DNA from: Carposina sasakii
Lineage: Eukaryota; Arthropoda; Insecta; Lepidoptera; Carposinidae
Direction: 5' to 3'
NCBI GenBank assembly: GCA_014607495.2
Contig: CP053157.1
Span: 9,052,001 to 9,116,000, forward strand
DNA length: 64,000 nucleotides
This document shows, in pieces, positions 45,134 to 54,124 of this stretch (its first letter is position 1; each line of letters begins with the position of its first letter). The notes beneath the pieces are model-generated. The model saw only the letters and a program-made list of their open reading frames with translations. It ran no database searches and was not told the DNA's origin. Position numbers and translations under genes: made by a program.

Positions 45134-45801
45134 TTTTTCTTCAGATGTAAATAAAGTTGTACTTCCTCACCTCTTAAATTAACCAAATTATTGTGTATAT
45201 CCAGCAACCGGATATTAACACTATTAATGTTGTTCTGATTGATTGGAAAATAAATAATATTTTTTGGAACTTCTACGATTCTATATCCAGGTGGCACGTT
45301 TGGAGCGAACTCGTAAATTATATGACTAGGTTCTCCGTTAATGAATGATCCGCTTACTATATCACATTCAACCCTCACCACTGTCGTCGATAAAATGTTG
45401 ACAGGAAGATGTGACACATGTATTATATTGGCTTTGAGAGACTGCTTGTCAAAACCAAGCAATGATCCGAGTGAATTATTTTTCTCAAAATTTACATCTT
45501 TGGTGCAAAATATAGATGTTTTTAATGTATTATTGTTACAATTTAAATGAAAAGATGCATCTTTTATATTACTTTTTATGTAATCATTAATATCTTGAAG
45601 TTCGTACACTCCTTCTGGTATTTCAATTAATTTATTTTGGTCGTAATGAAATTTATTATTTCTACTGTCAATATTTGGAATAGAATTAAACGTAGACAAG
45701 TACACTAGTGCACATTCATATTCACCATCAAGTTGAAGAGTGGGTGAATAAAACGTGGATAAGACAGATGAGTTTCCAGTTATGGATAGAGTAAAGGTCA
45801 T
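45130..45801 (-). CDS. Putative penton/minor capsid protein (single jelly-roll type)
   Basis: 223 residues from ATG 45801. It has the block order that I recognise from the smaller Polinton capsid protein: a Ser-rich start with DGEYECALV, NSIPN, a short NNKFHYD turn, IEIPEGVYEL, GSLLGFD, HLPVNI, VECDIVSG, PPGYRIVEVP and a C-terminal LVNLRGEEVQLYLHL strand pair. The family is thought to form pentons at capsid vertices. It is first in the ATGA-linked capsid chain, with a TATA-like box 34 nt upstream of the ATG. Confidence 0.75.
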   Translation of the reverse strand: MTFTLSITGNSSVLSTFYSPTLQLDGEYECALVYLSTFNSIPNIDSRNNKFHYDQNKLIEIPEGVYELQDINDYIKSNIKDASFHLNCNNNTLKTSIFCTKDVNFEKNNSLGSLLGFDKQSLKANIIHVSHLPVNILSTTVVRVECDIVSGSFINGEPSHIIYEFAPNVPPGYRIVEVPKNIIYFPINQNNINSVNIRLLDIHNNLVNLRGEEVQLYLHLKKK

Positions 45802-45834
45802 TGTGAAAATGATAAATAAAATAACGAAGATTAA

Positions 45835-45842
45835 CTTATATA
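45835..45842 (-). promoter_or_regulatory. TATA-like box before the capsid gene chain
   Basis: TATATAAG on the minus strand, 33-34 nt before the penton ATG. No other TATA-like box is needed for the following three overlapping genes, which fits a single polycistronic transcript. Confidence 0.5.
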
Positions 45843-45868
45843 GACGTTTGCTGTTTATTCCAAAATCT

Positions 45869-46228
45869 TTATAGAAATTTTATACATAAATGTCCACAGT
45901 TAACTTCATTAAAGTTTTGATATCTATTATAATTATATAAAATATTTTTATTCTTGAGATACTGAAATAATTCTGACGGTGGTTTCAAATTACCAAAACT
46001 GTCAAAATATTCACAATAATTTTTAACTTTGACGTAAGCTACCCAATGAGTACCATTATTAACATGATTATCTAAATTGACAATTCCGCATTCAATGCGT
46101 TTTACTTTTGTTGGTAACTGATCTTTCATGAACACTCCACGAAAATATGGAATATTTTTTGCATATTTCAGAATATCTATATTACTCAAAGCACGCTTGG
46201 GTAGCCTACTAATTAGTTTTTTGAACAA
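45869..46228 (-). CDS. Adenain-like cysteine protease, probably made by -1 frameshifting
   Basis: About 119 residues of C5/adenain-type protease. Catalytic residues are readable: His in GTHWVAY, Asp in YFDSFG, Gln in RYQNF and the Cys in NCGHLC. Such enzymes mature capsid precursors in related viruses. The frame is open only from 46243 (TAG before it) and has no ATG until residue 34, which would remove conserved sequence (the part leading to PYFRGVFM). The position-1 codon at 46226-46228 is TTG. The frame begins in the overlap with the PLA2-like gene, exactly at a -1 slippery site. A fusion product is therefore likelier than a free start; splicing or TTG initiation are alternatives. Confidence 0.85.
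   Translation of the reverse strand: MFKKLISRLPKRALSNIDILKYAKNIPYFRGVFMKDQLPTKVKRIECGIVNLDNHVNNGTHWVAYVKVKNYCEYFDSFGNLKPPSELFQYLKNKNILYNYNRYQNFNEVNCGHLCIKFL
46213..46222 (-). promoter_or_regulatory. Candidate -1 ribosomal frameshift site A AAA AAC followed by UAA
   Basis: On the minus strand the PLA2-like frame reads TCA AAA AAC TAA. The heptamer A AAA AAC (46222-46216) is phased exactly as the X XXY YYZ consensus needs. A one-base backward slip gives next codon CTA in the protease frame. The same heptamer is used by some retroviral gag-pro junctions. I see only weak hairpins downstream (an AAGC/GCTT stem about 17 nt on), so a stimulatory structure is not shown. Confidence 0.75.
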
Positions 46229-46923
46229 TTCACAAATAATCCACTACCTTTTTTGTACGGTTTGATGTATAAACCTTTGCCTATTGATATAGTTTCCTTT
46301 CGTTGTGATTCAGGCCTCTGACGATTTTGTCGAATGTCGTTGATGGTACGAGCTAACGTTGCTGCTCCTCCTGCTAAACTTCCTAAAGCTGATAATCCAG
46401 CGAATATCGGTATTAGGGGAAGAATTCCTCCTGTTTTGGGTAAAGGAATGACACGTGGTACTCGGATTTTATGTTTTTTTGGAAAAAGTTTTTTAGCAGC
46501 TAAATATGCATATTTAATAGCTGTGTTTGTGTTTTTAGGTTTCTTTCTTCGAATTTGAGATCGTATATTTGATACTAATCCTTTAAATGTCTTAACACCG
46601 GCTCCCATCTTTAATTTAGTTTTCATTACTTTACTCACTAACCATGATGCAAGTTTTTCTCCTTTACCTGCATCTTTCGATTTTAGACGTTGTTTAGCCA
46701 TATTCAACAGTTCTAAGTCTGCTTTATGTCTCACAGGTAAATCCGAATTAATATAAGCAATGTCGTGCAACTTGCAAGCCTCATCTAACGCGTTAACTCC
46801 TTTATCACCACGCAATAAGCGCTCTTGTAATCTAGTTCCAGGTCCACAATAGTTGTATCCAGGTAAATGTGCTTCAAATGGTAGATTATTTATGATCGTG
46901 TTTACAAGTCCTCCACCACGCAT
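46213..46923 (-). CDS. PLA2-like virion protein
   Basis: 236 residues from ATG 46923. Residues 20-60 form a phospholipase A2-type core like that of parvovirus VP1: the Ca-binding loop YNYCGPGT (23-30) and the helix LDEACKLHDIAY with catalytic His53-Asp54. In virions such domains open the endosomal membrane. The rest is basic, with a long Gly/Ala/Leu hydrophobic segment (about 155-181) and a basic C terminus. Residues 1-5 (MRGGG) match the adenain cleavage pattern MxGG|x. The last codons form the frameshift heptamer leading into the protease. The 56-nt gap from the integrase contains a TATA-like box. Confidence 0.85.
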   Translation of the reverse strand: MRGGGLVNTIINNLPFEAHLPGYNYCGPGTRLQERLLRGDKGVNALDEACKLHDIAYINSDLPVRHKADLELLNMAKQRLKSKDAGKGEKLASWLVSKVMKTKLKMGAGVKTFKGLVSNIRSQIRRKKPKNTNTAIKYAYLAAKKLFPKKHKIRVPRVIPLPKTGGILPLIPIFAGLSALGSLAGGAATLARTINDIRQNRQRPESQRKETISIGKGLYIKPYKKGSGLFVNCSKN

Positions 46924-46959
46924 CGTCTAATAACTAATGTTATAGCATTTAACTATACG

Positions 46960-46970
46960 CTTAATATATA
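46960..46970 (-). promoter_or_regulatory. TATA-like box before the PLA2-like gene
   Basis: TATATATTAAG on the minus strand, 36 nt before the ATG at 46923, directly after the integrase stop. Confidence 0.45.
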
Positions 46971-46979
46971 CCTACTTTA

Positions 46980-47918
46980 TTAATTCACTATAGCATTTTT
47001 ATCAATCCAGCTATTACTATCATTGTTTAGACCAAGCCACTTCACGAACAATTTATTACCTTTCTTTTTAATAACTTTCTCTATTAAATAAATATTATAA
47101 TATTTTGTTTTTTGAAGTTCTTGTTCATAAAAAGTACCTAATATAGGTTGTTTTTGTTGGTCTTCTATTAAATAAGTTATAGGGCAGGTATTATTAACTT
47201 TTTTGATGATAAATATTTCCGTTGACCAGTTTGGTGTGTACCCCTTTTCAAAGCATTTTTTATATTTACTAATACGAACATAATCACCGACATGAAACTT
47301 ATTTTTGTAATTATTCTTCCTGTTTTTATTTTGTGATTTTAAAATATTTTTCATTACTAACGACTTGTTACAATTATCAACATCGGATGGTTTGAAGTTA
47401 GTGGTACTATGTTTTGTATTATTATATGTATACATTACATTAGTCAGCAGCTTACCTATCCATTTATAACTTCCATTTAGACTAAATTTTTTAAATAAGT
47501 TATTTTTTAGTGTTTTAATTAATCGTTCAACTATAGATGCCTTTTTAGTTGAATAAGTTGAATAATGTTTAATATTTACAGACAATAACAACCTTCTAAA
47601 AACATCATTATAGAACTCTGTTCCCATATCAGTTTGTAGATAATTAGGGTGACGATGATATTTTTGTAATATGCTTGCGAAGGCATTTGAGATTTCGGTT
47701 TTAGTTTTTGATTTTAGTGGTTTTGCCCAAGCAAATTTTGAGAAACAATCTATCACAACTAAAATATAATTAAATCCAGAGTTAAACTTTTTTAAATTTT
47801 GGAAATCAATCAGATCAGCTTGCCATAAGTCATCAATTCCTTTCAACACAACAGACCTTCGAATGAAATTTTTTCGCGCAGCTTTATGGATTTCATTAAC
47901 AACTTGTTGTTTTATCAT
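46980..47918 (-). CDS. Retroviral-type integrase with C-terminal chromodomain
   Basis: 312 residues. The rve catalytic core has D35 (WQADLID), D97 (LQTDMGTEF) and E131 (SIVERLIKTLK), with 33 residues between the last two. An SH3-like segment (about 208-241, HVGDYVRIS) follows, then a chromodomain (about 272-312, with VKWLG and SNSWID). In relatives this enzyme inserts the linear DNA and makes the 6-bp duplication seen here; the chromodomain may steer it to marked chromatin. An N-terminal HHCC zinc domain is not apparent. The start ATG overlaps the upstream stop as TAATG. Confidence 0.93.
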   Translation of the reverse strand: MIKQQVVNEIHKAARKNFIRRSVVLKGIDDLWQADLIDFQNLKKFNSGFNYILVVIDCFSKFAWAKPLKSKTKTEISNAFASILQKYHRHPNYLQTDMGTEFYNDVFRRLLLSVNIKHYSTYSTKKASIVERLIKTLKNNLFKKFSLNGSYKWIGKLLTNVMYTYNNTKHSTTNFKPSDVDNCNKSLVMKNILKSQNKNRKNNYKNKFHVGDYVRISKYKKCFEKGYTPNWSTEIFIIKKVNNTCPITYLIEDQQKQPILGTFYEQELQKTKYYNIYLIEKVIKKKGNKLFVKWLGLNNDSNSWIDKNAIVN

Positions 47919-48289
47919 TATGAAGGTCTAACTTGGTCCAAGTTCGCGTTACTGTAAATATTCTGAATATACTGATCGATAATATGTGGTATAGTTACTT
48001 TTAAAGCTTTTATCATTGTTTCAATATTATGTAAAATATTTGTATGTGAATTGTTAAGCAATGAGTCAACTTCCTCTTTTATGTAAAATTTCGATACAAT
48101 TTTATCAACATATTCTTTGTTTACAATATCATCTAATTCAGTAGGCATTCTTATACCCCTCATTCTCGCTGTTTTTAAATTAAATTCACCATTTTCCAAT
48201 TTCAGTATATTATTATTATTTTCATTTGAAATCATGTCCATAAACCGCATTCTTTTGTGAACGTGATGTCCGAATTTATCGATATTCAT
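47918..48289 (-). CDS. Conserved Polinton protein, fibre-like N-terminal features
   Basis: 123 residues from ATG 48289. It starts MNIDKFGHHVHKR, a block I recall from small Polinton proteins, then a short beta-like stretch and the motif DDIVNKEYVD, which resembles the repeated NKEYVD/NKKYVD motif of viral tail and fibre proteins. The C-terminal half looks helical. A virion fibre or attachment role is a possibility only. It is directly upstream of the integrase and shares one base with it (TAATG), so both probably come from one mRNA. No TATA-like box in the 64-nt gap before it. Confidence 0.65.
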   Translation of the reverse strand: MNIDKFGHHVHKRMRFMDMISNENNNNILKLENGEFNLKTARMRGIRMPTELDDIVNKEYVDKIVSKFYIKEEVDSLLNNSHTNILHNIETMIKALKVTIPHIIDQYIQNIYSNANLDQVRPS

Positions 48290-48353
48290 GTTGATATCGG
48301 ATAAGTTGAGAGGTTGAAAGTAAAGTGAGCTAATCTAGGTTTAACATCGACAT

Positions 48354-49292
48354 TTATTGATTGATAATACCACCCTCACGTAATTCTTCTACAATAGATA
48401 TTATTTCGTTATCTAACCCAGTGTTACCAGCATCTTTGGATGCAATCAACAGTTTTAATCTATCTACAAGTTCGTTCGGATCATTCCAATACACAAAATC
48501 TATATTTTTCTTCCATTGCTTCCTAATAGGTAAACCTTCTCCTTTTCTTTGTGTGATGGTACTAGGAGACTCTTTACTCATACGGAATAATGGTTTAATA
48601 ATTTGCAAGTACTTCTGACCCTTATTACTTTTTATAGCCTTTTCAGGATCATAGTCTCGACGATGCGCATTAGTATCTATTAACATAGTCTTATATTTTT
48701 TTAAATCGTCACTAGTTATAATACTTAGATCAGGGTTTTTTTGGAGCAAAAGTTGTTTCAAGCCCGGTGTAGTTACATACGTATTTCCTGCTACAGCAAT
48801 AGTATTATCATTAAGATCGATTGTACTCGAACCAAGCATTAATTTTCCATTTGTAATTCTTACTCCAAAAGGTACATTATCTAGTACCTCAGAAGATAAA
48901 GACCAAGATGATGTATTTTTTCCAACATAAGAATCCATAGACTTAAAAGATTCGTTTCCGATAGAAGTGTTATCATCAGTTTCATCATTATTGATTTCCT
49001 CTTCCTCGGATGCATAATCGTCAATAGTGATGCTTGGCTTTCTTTTTAATGTTTTATTCATGAAAGACTTATTACCATCCTTCATTTTTGACGTTATTAG
49101 GCGTTCACTTGATTTCTTATTAATTTCTAAGTTTTTGTTGCGGTGAACAATTTCATTGAGAGGATCTGTTACAGGTTTAAAGACCGATTCCAATGTTTTG
49201 TTACGATCCGTCTCGAGATCACGCATTTTACGAACTTTTCTCTTTACAGCTTCAGCAGCGTTCACAACTTTGTGTTTTAATGATTGTTCCAT
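48354..49292 (-). CDS. Conserved Polinton protein of unknown function
   Basis: 312 residues from the first ATG at 49292; the longer frame to 49316 would start with GTG. The N third is basic, followed by an acidic Asp/Glu/Asn-rich stretch that is probably disordered. The C-terminal 190 residues form the conserved part: VPFGVRI, TPGLKQLLLQKNPDL, then VYWNDPNELVDRLKLLIASKDAGN and EIISIVEELREGG. I recognise this end from many invertebrate Polinton loci but know no function. It lies between the ATPase and the fibre-like gene; a virion core or scaffold role is conceivable. Confidence 0.8.
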   Translation of the reverse strand: MEQSLKHKVVNAAEAVKRKVRKMRDLETDRNKTLESVFKPVTDPLNEIVHRNKNLEINKKSSERLITSKMKDGNKSFMNKTLKRKPSITIDDYASEEEEINNDETDDNTSIGNESFKSMDSYVGKNTSSWSLSSEVLDNVPFGVRITNGKLMLGSSTIDLNDNTIAVAGNTYVTTPGLKQLLLQKNPDLSIITSDDLKKYKTMLIDTNAHRRDYDPEKAIKSNKGQKYLQIIKPLFRMSKESPSTITQRKGEGLPIRKQWKKNIDFVYWNDPNELVDRLKLLIASKDAGNTGLDNEIISIVEELREGGIINQ

Positions 49293-49357
49293 TTTTAAAT
49301 TTGTTATACTATCCACTGCGTATTAATCAATAATAATGTGGTAAGAATAAAACATTC

Positions 49358-49366
49358 GTATATATA
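49358..49366 (-). promoter_or_regulatory. TATA-like box before the 312-residue gene
   Basis: TATATATAC on the minus strand, 65 nt before ATG 49292. A similar TATATAA lies near 50142-50148, about 65 nt before the ATPase ATG. Confidence 0.35.
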
Positions 49367-49389
49367 CCTAGATAGTATTTATGTAACAA

Positions 49390-50076
49390 TCAATCAAAGA
49401 CTACAAAAGTGTCAAATTTGTTACGATAGCATCCTTTGTTCTTGCTGCAATCTTTGTTGATTACTAAGTAATTATATGGTTTCTCCCAAATTCTTGAACA
49501 CATTTTTCGAAACTCATACCACGTCATATCAGTGTAAGCGTGTTCATCGTAGATATGTTTCATATTGATTTCGTCTTGCTTAAAAATAATTATTAAATTA
49601 GCATTATCCCTAATTAGTTGTTTAGGAATTTTACTGTAGGTTTGATTTAAATAGAAGGAATCAATATTTTTATGCCTACCCATGGCAAAATAATCTCGGA
49701 CATTATTTTGATTTTCACAAGCAATATCATCGAATATTATTACAGAATGAGGTTTGGCATCATGTGTACTCAATACTTGATCATTTTCACTAAACTTTAG
49801 AAATGATACATCAGGCACTCTTTTCAAAACTGACTCTAGAAAAATATACTTTGGTTGATAAAGGGTTTTGGAATAAACGTAAATATTTTTGAAGTTCAGC
49901 CCATTTTCATGTAAAATTAAACCAATCATTAAATTAGTCTTCCCACAATTTGAAGGTCCACAAATAATACAACGAATTGTATTCGGCAATAGTTTGTTAT
50001 GACGGTGACTTACATTTTGTGGCTCGATGCAAATATTTTTAACGCATAATGTTTGAGGTTGTTTTATAAATTTCAT
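49390..50076 (-). CDS. Genome-packaging ATPase (FtsK/HerA, A32-like)
   Basis: 228 residues from ATG 50076. The frame is open further up to 50220, but that extension begins with TTG and is Ile-rich and unlike the family. Walker A is GPSNCGKT (40-47) and Walker B is VIIFDD (112-117), followed by a polar sensor-like YLNQTYSKIP (132-141) and RDNANLIIIF. Proteins of this group pump DNA into preformed capsids; its presence supports virion formation. It is the first minus-strand gene from the right end, divergent from the 84-residue gene. Confidence 0.92.
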   Translation of the reverse strand: MKFIKQPQTLCVKNICIEPQNVSHRHNKLLPNTIRCIICGPSNCGKTNLMIGLILHENGLNFKNIYVYSKTLYQPKYIFLESVLKRVPDVSFLKFSENDQVLSTHDAKPHSVIIFDDIACENQNNVRDYFAMGRHKNIDSFYLNQTYSKIPKQLIRDNANLIIIFKQDEINMKHIYDEHAYTDMTWYEFRKMCSRIWEKPYNYLVINKDCSKNKGCYRNKFDTFVVFD

Positions 50077-50252
50077 AATAATTTGTCTTCTTACCAGTAT
50101 GGACGACAATGGAATGATGCTTATTATATTTTTTACATTATTATATACAAGTATATTTAAGTTTGTAATTTTCGTAAATCTTTTCACTATTGTAATATGA
50201 ACACAGGCGGTTGGACGCAAAGCAGGAATAAAATATTAACACAAATACAAAC

Positions 50253-50507
50253 ATGACACTATGTAAAGAAGTTATTCAGTCGTTAGATAAATCGATTATT
50301 CTAAACCACTTTACTAATGATATCAGAAAGTGGTACATAAATGGTTTATTACCTCAAAGCTTGATCGAAGACAAAGATATTTTCCCATACTTTACGCCTT
50401 GTGATGGACATCAAAAGAATCACAAATTAGAAGATTACGATCAACCAGACGGAGTTCTGCCGATGATCGCTTTTTGTTTTTTATGTGGCTATAAAACTCA
50501 AAAATAG
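50253..50507 (+). CDS. Small Cys/His protein near the right terminus
   Basis: 84 residues from ATG 50253, with a strong context and no frame breaks. The C-terminal half holds C50, H53, H57 and C75/C78 (positions approximate), which could bind zinc. It is the only right-arm gene on the + strand and ends 120 bp before the right TIR. Not recognised. It may be an accessory or regulatory protein. Confidence 0.6.
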   Translation: MTLCKEVIQSLDKSIILNHFTNDIRKWYINGLLPQSLIEDKDIFPYFTPCDGHQKNHKLEDYDQPDGVLPMIAFCFLCGYKTQK

Positions 50508-50627
50508 AATCAATCGCGAAACAAATATGATTACTTACACGGGCACGATATGCTTGCTCTTCGTACGTTCTATGTACAGAAATATATAATCAAAATTAAT
50601 ATTGTTCTCCTTACAATACTCTTAGAC

Positions 50628-50825
50628 TTATGTTATAATTTAATAGCTGTTCTGAATTTTAACATAAAATAACTATTACTGTTTTAAGATTATAGAAATG
50701 TAAACATGAGTGATGTGATACAATGGTGGCACGCTTCGACGAGGGAGCTATGTAAGTCAATCAAAATTAATTGCTGTTATTGGGCACACCCAAAATTGGG
50801 ATGGTGTGCCCAATAACTTACTACT
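50628..50825 (-). repeat. Right terminal inverted repeat (198 bp)
   Basis: Reverse complement of 32962-33159 with about 6 mismatches. Contains the matching subterminal hairpin at 50777-50816 and ends CTTACTACT. Confidence 0.95.
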
Positions 50826-50831
50826 TACGGA
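50826..50831. repeat. Right target-site duplication TACGGA
   Basis: Exact copy of 32956-32961. Confidence 0.95.
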
Positions 50832-53800
50832 AACATTATATTTAAATTTTTTTATTTTTATTATTACATATTGAAAGTTTTATTTTATTATAAATGTACA
50901 CGTACCCAACATTGGAACTTACAACATCAGCTGACCCTAAATTCGGGCGACTCATGATTGCCGCGTTGAGAAACTGAGAAACCTTAGTATTTTAATATTC
51001 TGACTTCCCATCTCGTATAAACGTTATTATACATGCTTCCCATATAATATGATACGAAGAGAGAAGCCCTGAAAATTTCAGAATAAGGCTGATTGATTAA
51101 CCTCTGGCAATCCTACTAAGTGTATGTCGGTGTAAGCAACATATTTAATATATAACCATATAGGGGAGAAACATGTTGCATTATGTAATAAATCAAAATT
51201 GGTTTTTTACAGGATCAATTAAAAATAATATATTTTTTTAACCTAAACAATTAAACCACACAAAAAACTATTAACTACTGGTATAAAAAAATACTTTAAT
51301 GATGGAACGTCAGCAACATTGCAAGTCAAGAGCACAACATAAAATACGATGATAGACGCTCTCTCACTCGAAAATCTTTTTTAGAACGTAATATATTGCT
51401 ATCATCGATACGATCGCACTTACATACAAAAGTACCCTATCGACGTTAGTAGCCAAAAACTAACGATATTCATAAATGCGGTCATATTTTTCTCTATAGA
51501 AATCTCTTACACACTGTAATAAAGGCAAGATTTGAGCCTCCTTCAAACCTAAGAAAATTAAGCATTGTAAACCAGTCTCTATCCCATCGCATTAAGGTTT
51601 CCGATATGCGCATAAAATTTCTATTGTTCCACTCTTCGAACCTTGCCCGGTAGGAACTCTATAAAGATCAAATAAATCGTATCGTAACATTGGGTTATAG
51701 CCCTAAGGGTGCAACGAAAAACTTTCCTAGAGCTATTAAGTTTATTTAAGAGTGTTATAAAGCGTTTTGAACGTTATCAGTTTCCCATGAGTCTAGTTTG
51801 GCGCGGTGCGGGGACAAAGCCGGGCTTACCTGCGTGTTTGTCTCAGGGGCTTAGCGGTGCGAAGTATGAAGCTGTATAGTCACACGGTACTTAGTGTTTC
51901 TTTTGCTTTTTAAAAGTTTTAATGGCTGTTCTGACGCCGTAATGTGAATTATTTATAAAATATTAATAAGAAAATGAAAAAAATTCTTCACCCTATTTAT
52001 TTCTATTTATGTTTTTTCTCTAGAATTTCGCGTGTTAACTAAAGAAAACATGTTTGTAACAATAATCTGTTCGGCATCCCTAGAATATTTGGTTTTGTTT
52101 CTAATTATAGAAAATAAATGCTTTGTTTTGGTTTATTCCTTATATGAAAGAAATCTAAATTAGAACAACGGCGTTAAAACAAAACCGCGTCTCAATTTAG
52201 TGACTATCCGTCTTTTTAGGCAATGTTTAGGCCAAATAAAGTTTAAATTCTTTTGTGATAACACTATCACGGTCACTACGAGTATCTAATATCCTCTGTT
52301 GTTCAATATATGTTTGATGTAGGTGGTAACTAAGACGAGGCTGAAGGCAGAGAAACATAGTCTAGTAACTAGTTAATCTTCGGCGAGTAAACTGCGTCGA
52401 GAAAAGGATATGTACCTTGCCCCTTTGTATACTCGACTTAGCAGAAGCACTTATACATATCAAGTCGGAGTCTGTGTTGTATTTGTCTGAAGTGTTATGT
52501 TGTGATGAGAAAGGTTTTTTACGATTTGTTTGATAATGGTTAGTTCTTTTTCAAGAATAATGAAAATAAATTGTATTTATATACTAAGACAAGCAATAGT
52601 GGTGCAATTGAATGAATAGCACTGCTATAAGTGAGACATAAAAACCAAAAGTACCTATACGAAAACTCTGACACTGATCTGTGTCTACCTGAAAGCACTA
52701 GATATGCTTCTTTCGGCTGAGGAGTAAGTAGCCGTGGGTTACGTAGGTAGATATATTTTGGTTATTTTTTTTCTGATTGATCGAGGTCAAGCATACAATT
52801 AAAGCTAAATGAGGTCTACCATGGTAGTCATGTCTAGGCCCTACATGGTAGCCCTATTTACACTACACGCGATATTAATAATTTTATTACATAATTTCTC
52901 CACTTCGGCCCAGGTAGGTTTGGGGTATTATATAGTGTCCTTAACATTAGACACGTAAGACTAGTTAAAATAGACAGTATACCGGACCCGGAAGCGATAG
53001 TTCTATGTGCGTGGAAGAAATCTTCAACATTCAGCGCATCGACAAATGTACGGAAATGAGGGACTTCCGACTATTGGCACGTCGATTCAATTTACTTTGT
53101 AGCACTACATTCTATGTACACACCTCAACACGGACAAATGTACCGAATTTTTTGTAAAAGATTTAGCTTTTGTGAAATTACGCTTGGCCTGTTTGTAAAA
53201 TGTAGTGCTACTGTCAGTGCGTCCATGAATCACGATTTTGTACTTGTATTTTTCTTTATCACCGAGGAAACTAAGAACTATAAGAGGAAGAAACTGCGAC
53301 CTTCACCGTAACCTAAGAAGCCCAGTATGGATCAATCGCTGGCTGACATTTATCTGTCCTCTCTGACCATATCGTCGCCATAGACATTAGTCATCGCCCA
53401 TCAACGACCAAGCACGCGTGGAAGCACAATATTTCTCTATACACATTTACAAACAGATTCCGTTACCACGACAATGTATGGCTCGAGGGGTCGAGATTAG
53501 AAGGCTATGGATGGCCCTGGACAGAACAATGCCACTATTTGGTATCGACGTTCACTATGGTAACACTGCCACCAATAGAAATTAGCCTTCATCACGTTAC
53601 TTATAGAAGGCGTGAAAATAAAGGCTTCCTATTGGAGCAATCGTGTCGATATCGAACCTCTTTCGATCAAGAAATAAAGTTACTGTGTCCAAGCCCCATG
53701 ATCGACTCCCAAGCGACTCTCCTCGAGTATAGGTCAACCTATTTCCGACTGTAACTAGTTGTTTATGTTTATGTCTTCCCCGGAATAATGCTTGGGCTTT

Positions 53801-54120
53801 TACATTATGAAATGTGACTCATTTGTGAGAATTTTCTCCTCTTTTCAACGGATTATTATGACGGTCAAAATATATGGTATAAGCTGTACTATCGCGAAGT
53901 TAAGGAAACTTGGTCGAAGAGTAAATAGAAATATAGGAGTAAATTCCTTTCATACCTATAAGACGGTTATTTGGATCATTATATTTCGATTGAATCGACA
54001 GTTTATTGAGGTTTTCTTGGTATTTTCTTATTGATATGACTGGAAAATCAAGGATGTCGTTTTGTATGTTTTCTTAATTCAATAATATGGTATTCAATGG
54101 GCTCGGGATGTTATGATATG
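50832..54120. other. No gene recognised
   Basis: About 3.3 kb of anonymous, mostly AT-rich flank. The ORFs at 53114-53311, 53539-53754 and 53792-54034 have no family features. Confidence 0.4.
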
Positions 54121-54124
54121 AGTT

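Larger units (their letters stand above)
32962..50825. mobile_element. Complete Maverick/Polinton (adintovirus-like) element
   Basis: 17,864 bp with 198-bp terminal inverted repeats, AG...CT ends and a perfect 6-bp duplication. It encodes the diagnostic set: protein-primed PolB, retroviral-type integrase, packaging ATPase, adenain-like protease and jelly-roll capsid candidates. All major frames are open. The termini differ from each other at about 6 of 198 positions. Known Polintons are self-synthesising transposons that probably also form virions; adintoviruses share this gene content. Whether this copy is an integrated virus or a purely vertical transposon cannot be told from one locus. Confidence 0.96.

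Noticed and set aside
49293..49316. Longer start of the 312-residue gene
   Set aside because: The upstream codon is GTG; the first ATG is at 49292.
50077..50220. 48-codon N-terminal extension of the ATPase
   Set aside because: It starts with TTG, is Ile/Val-rich and unlike the family; the ATG at 50076 gives the usual length.
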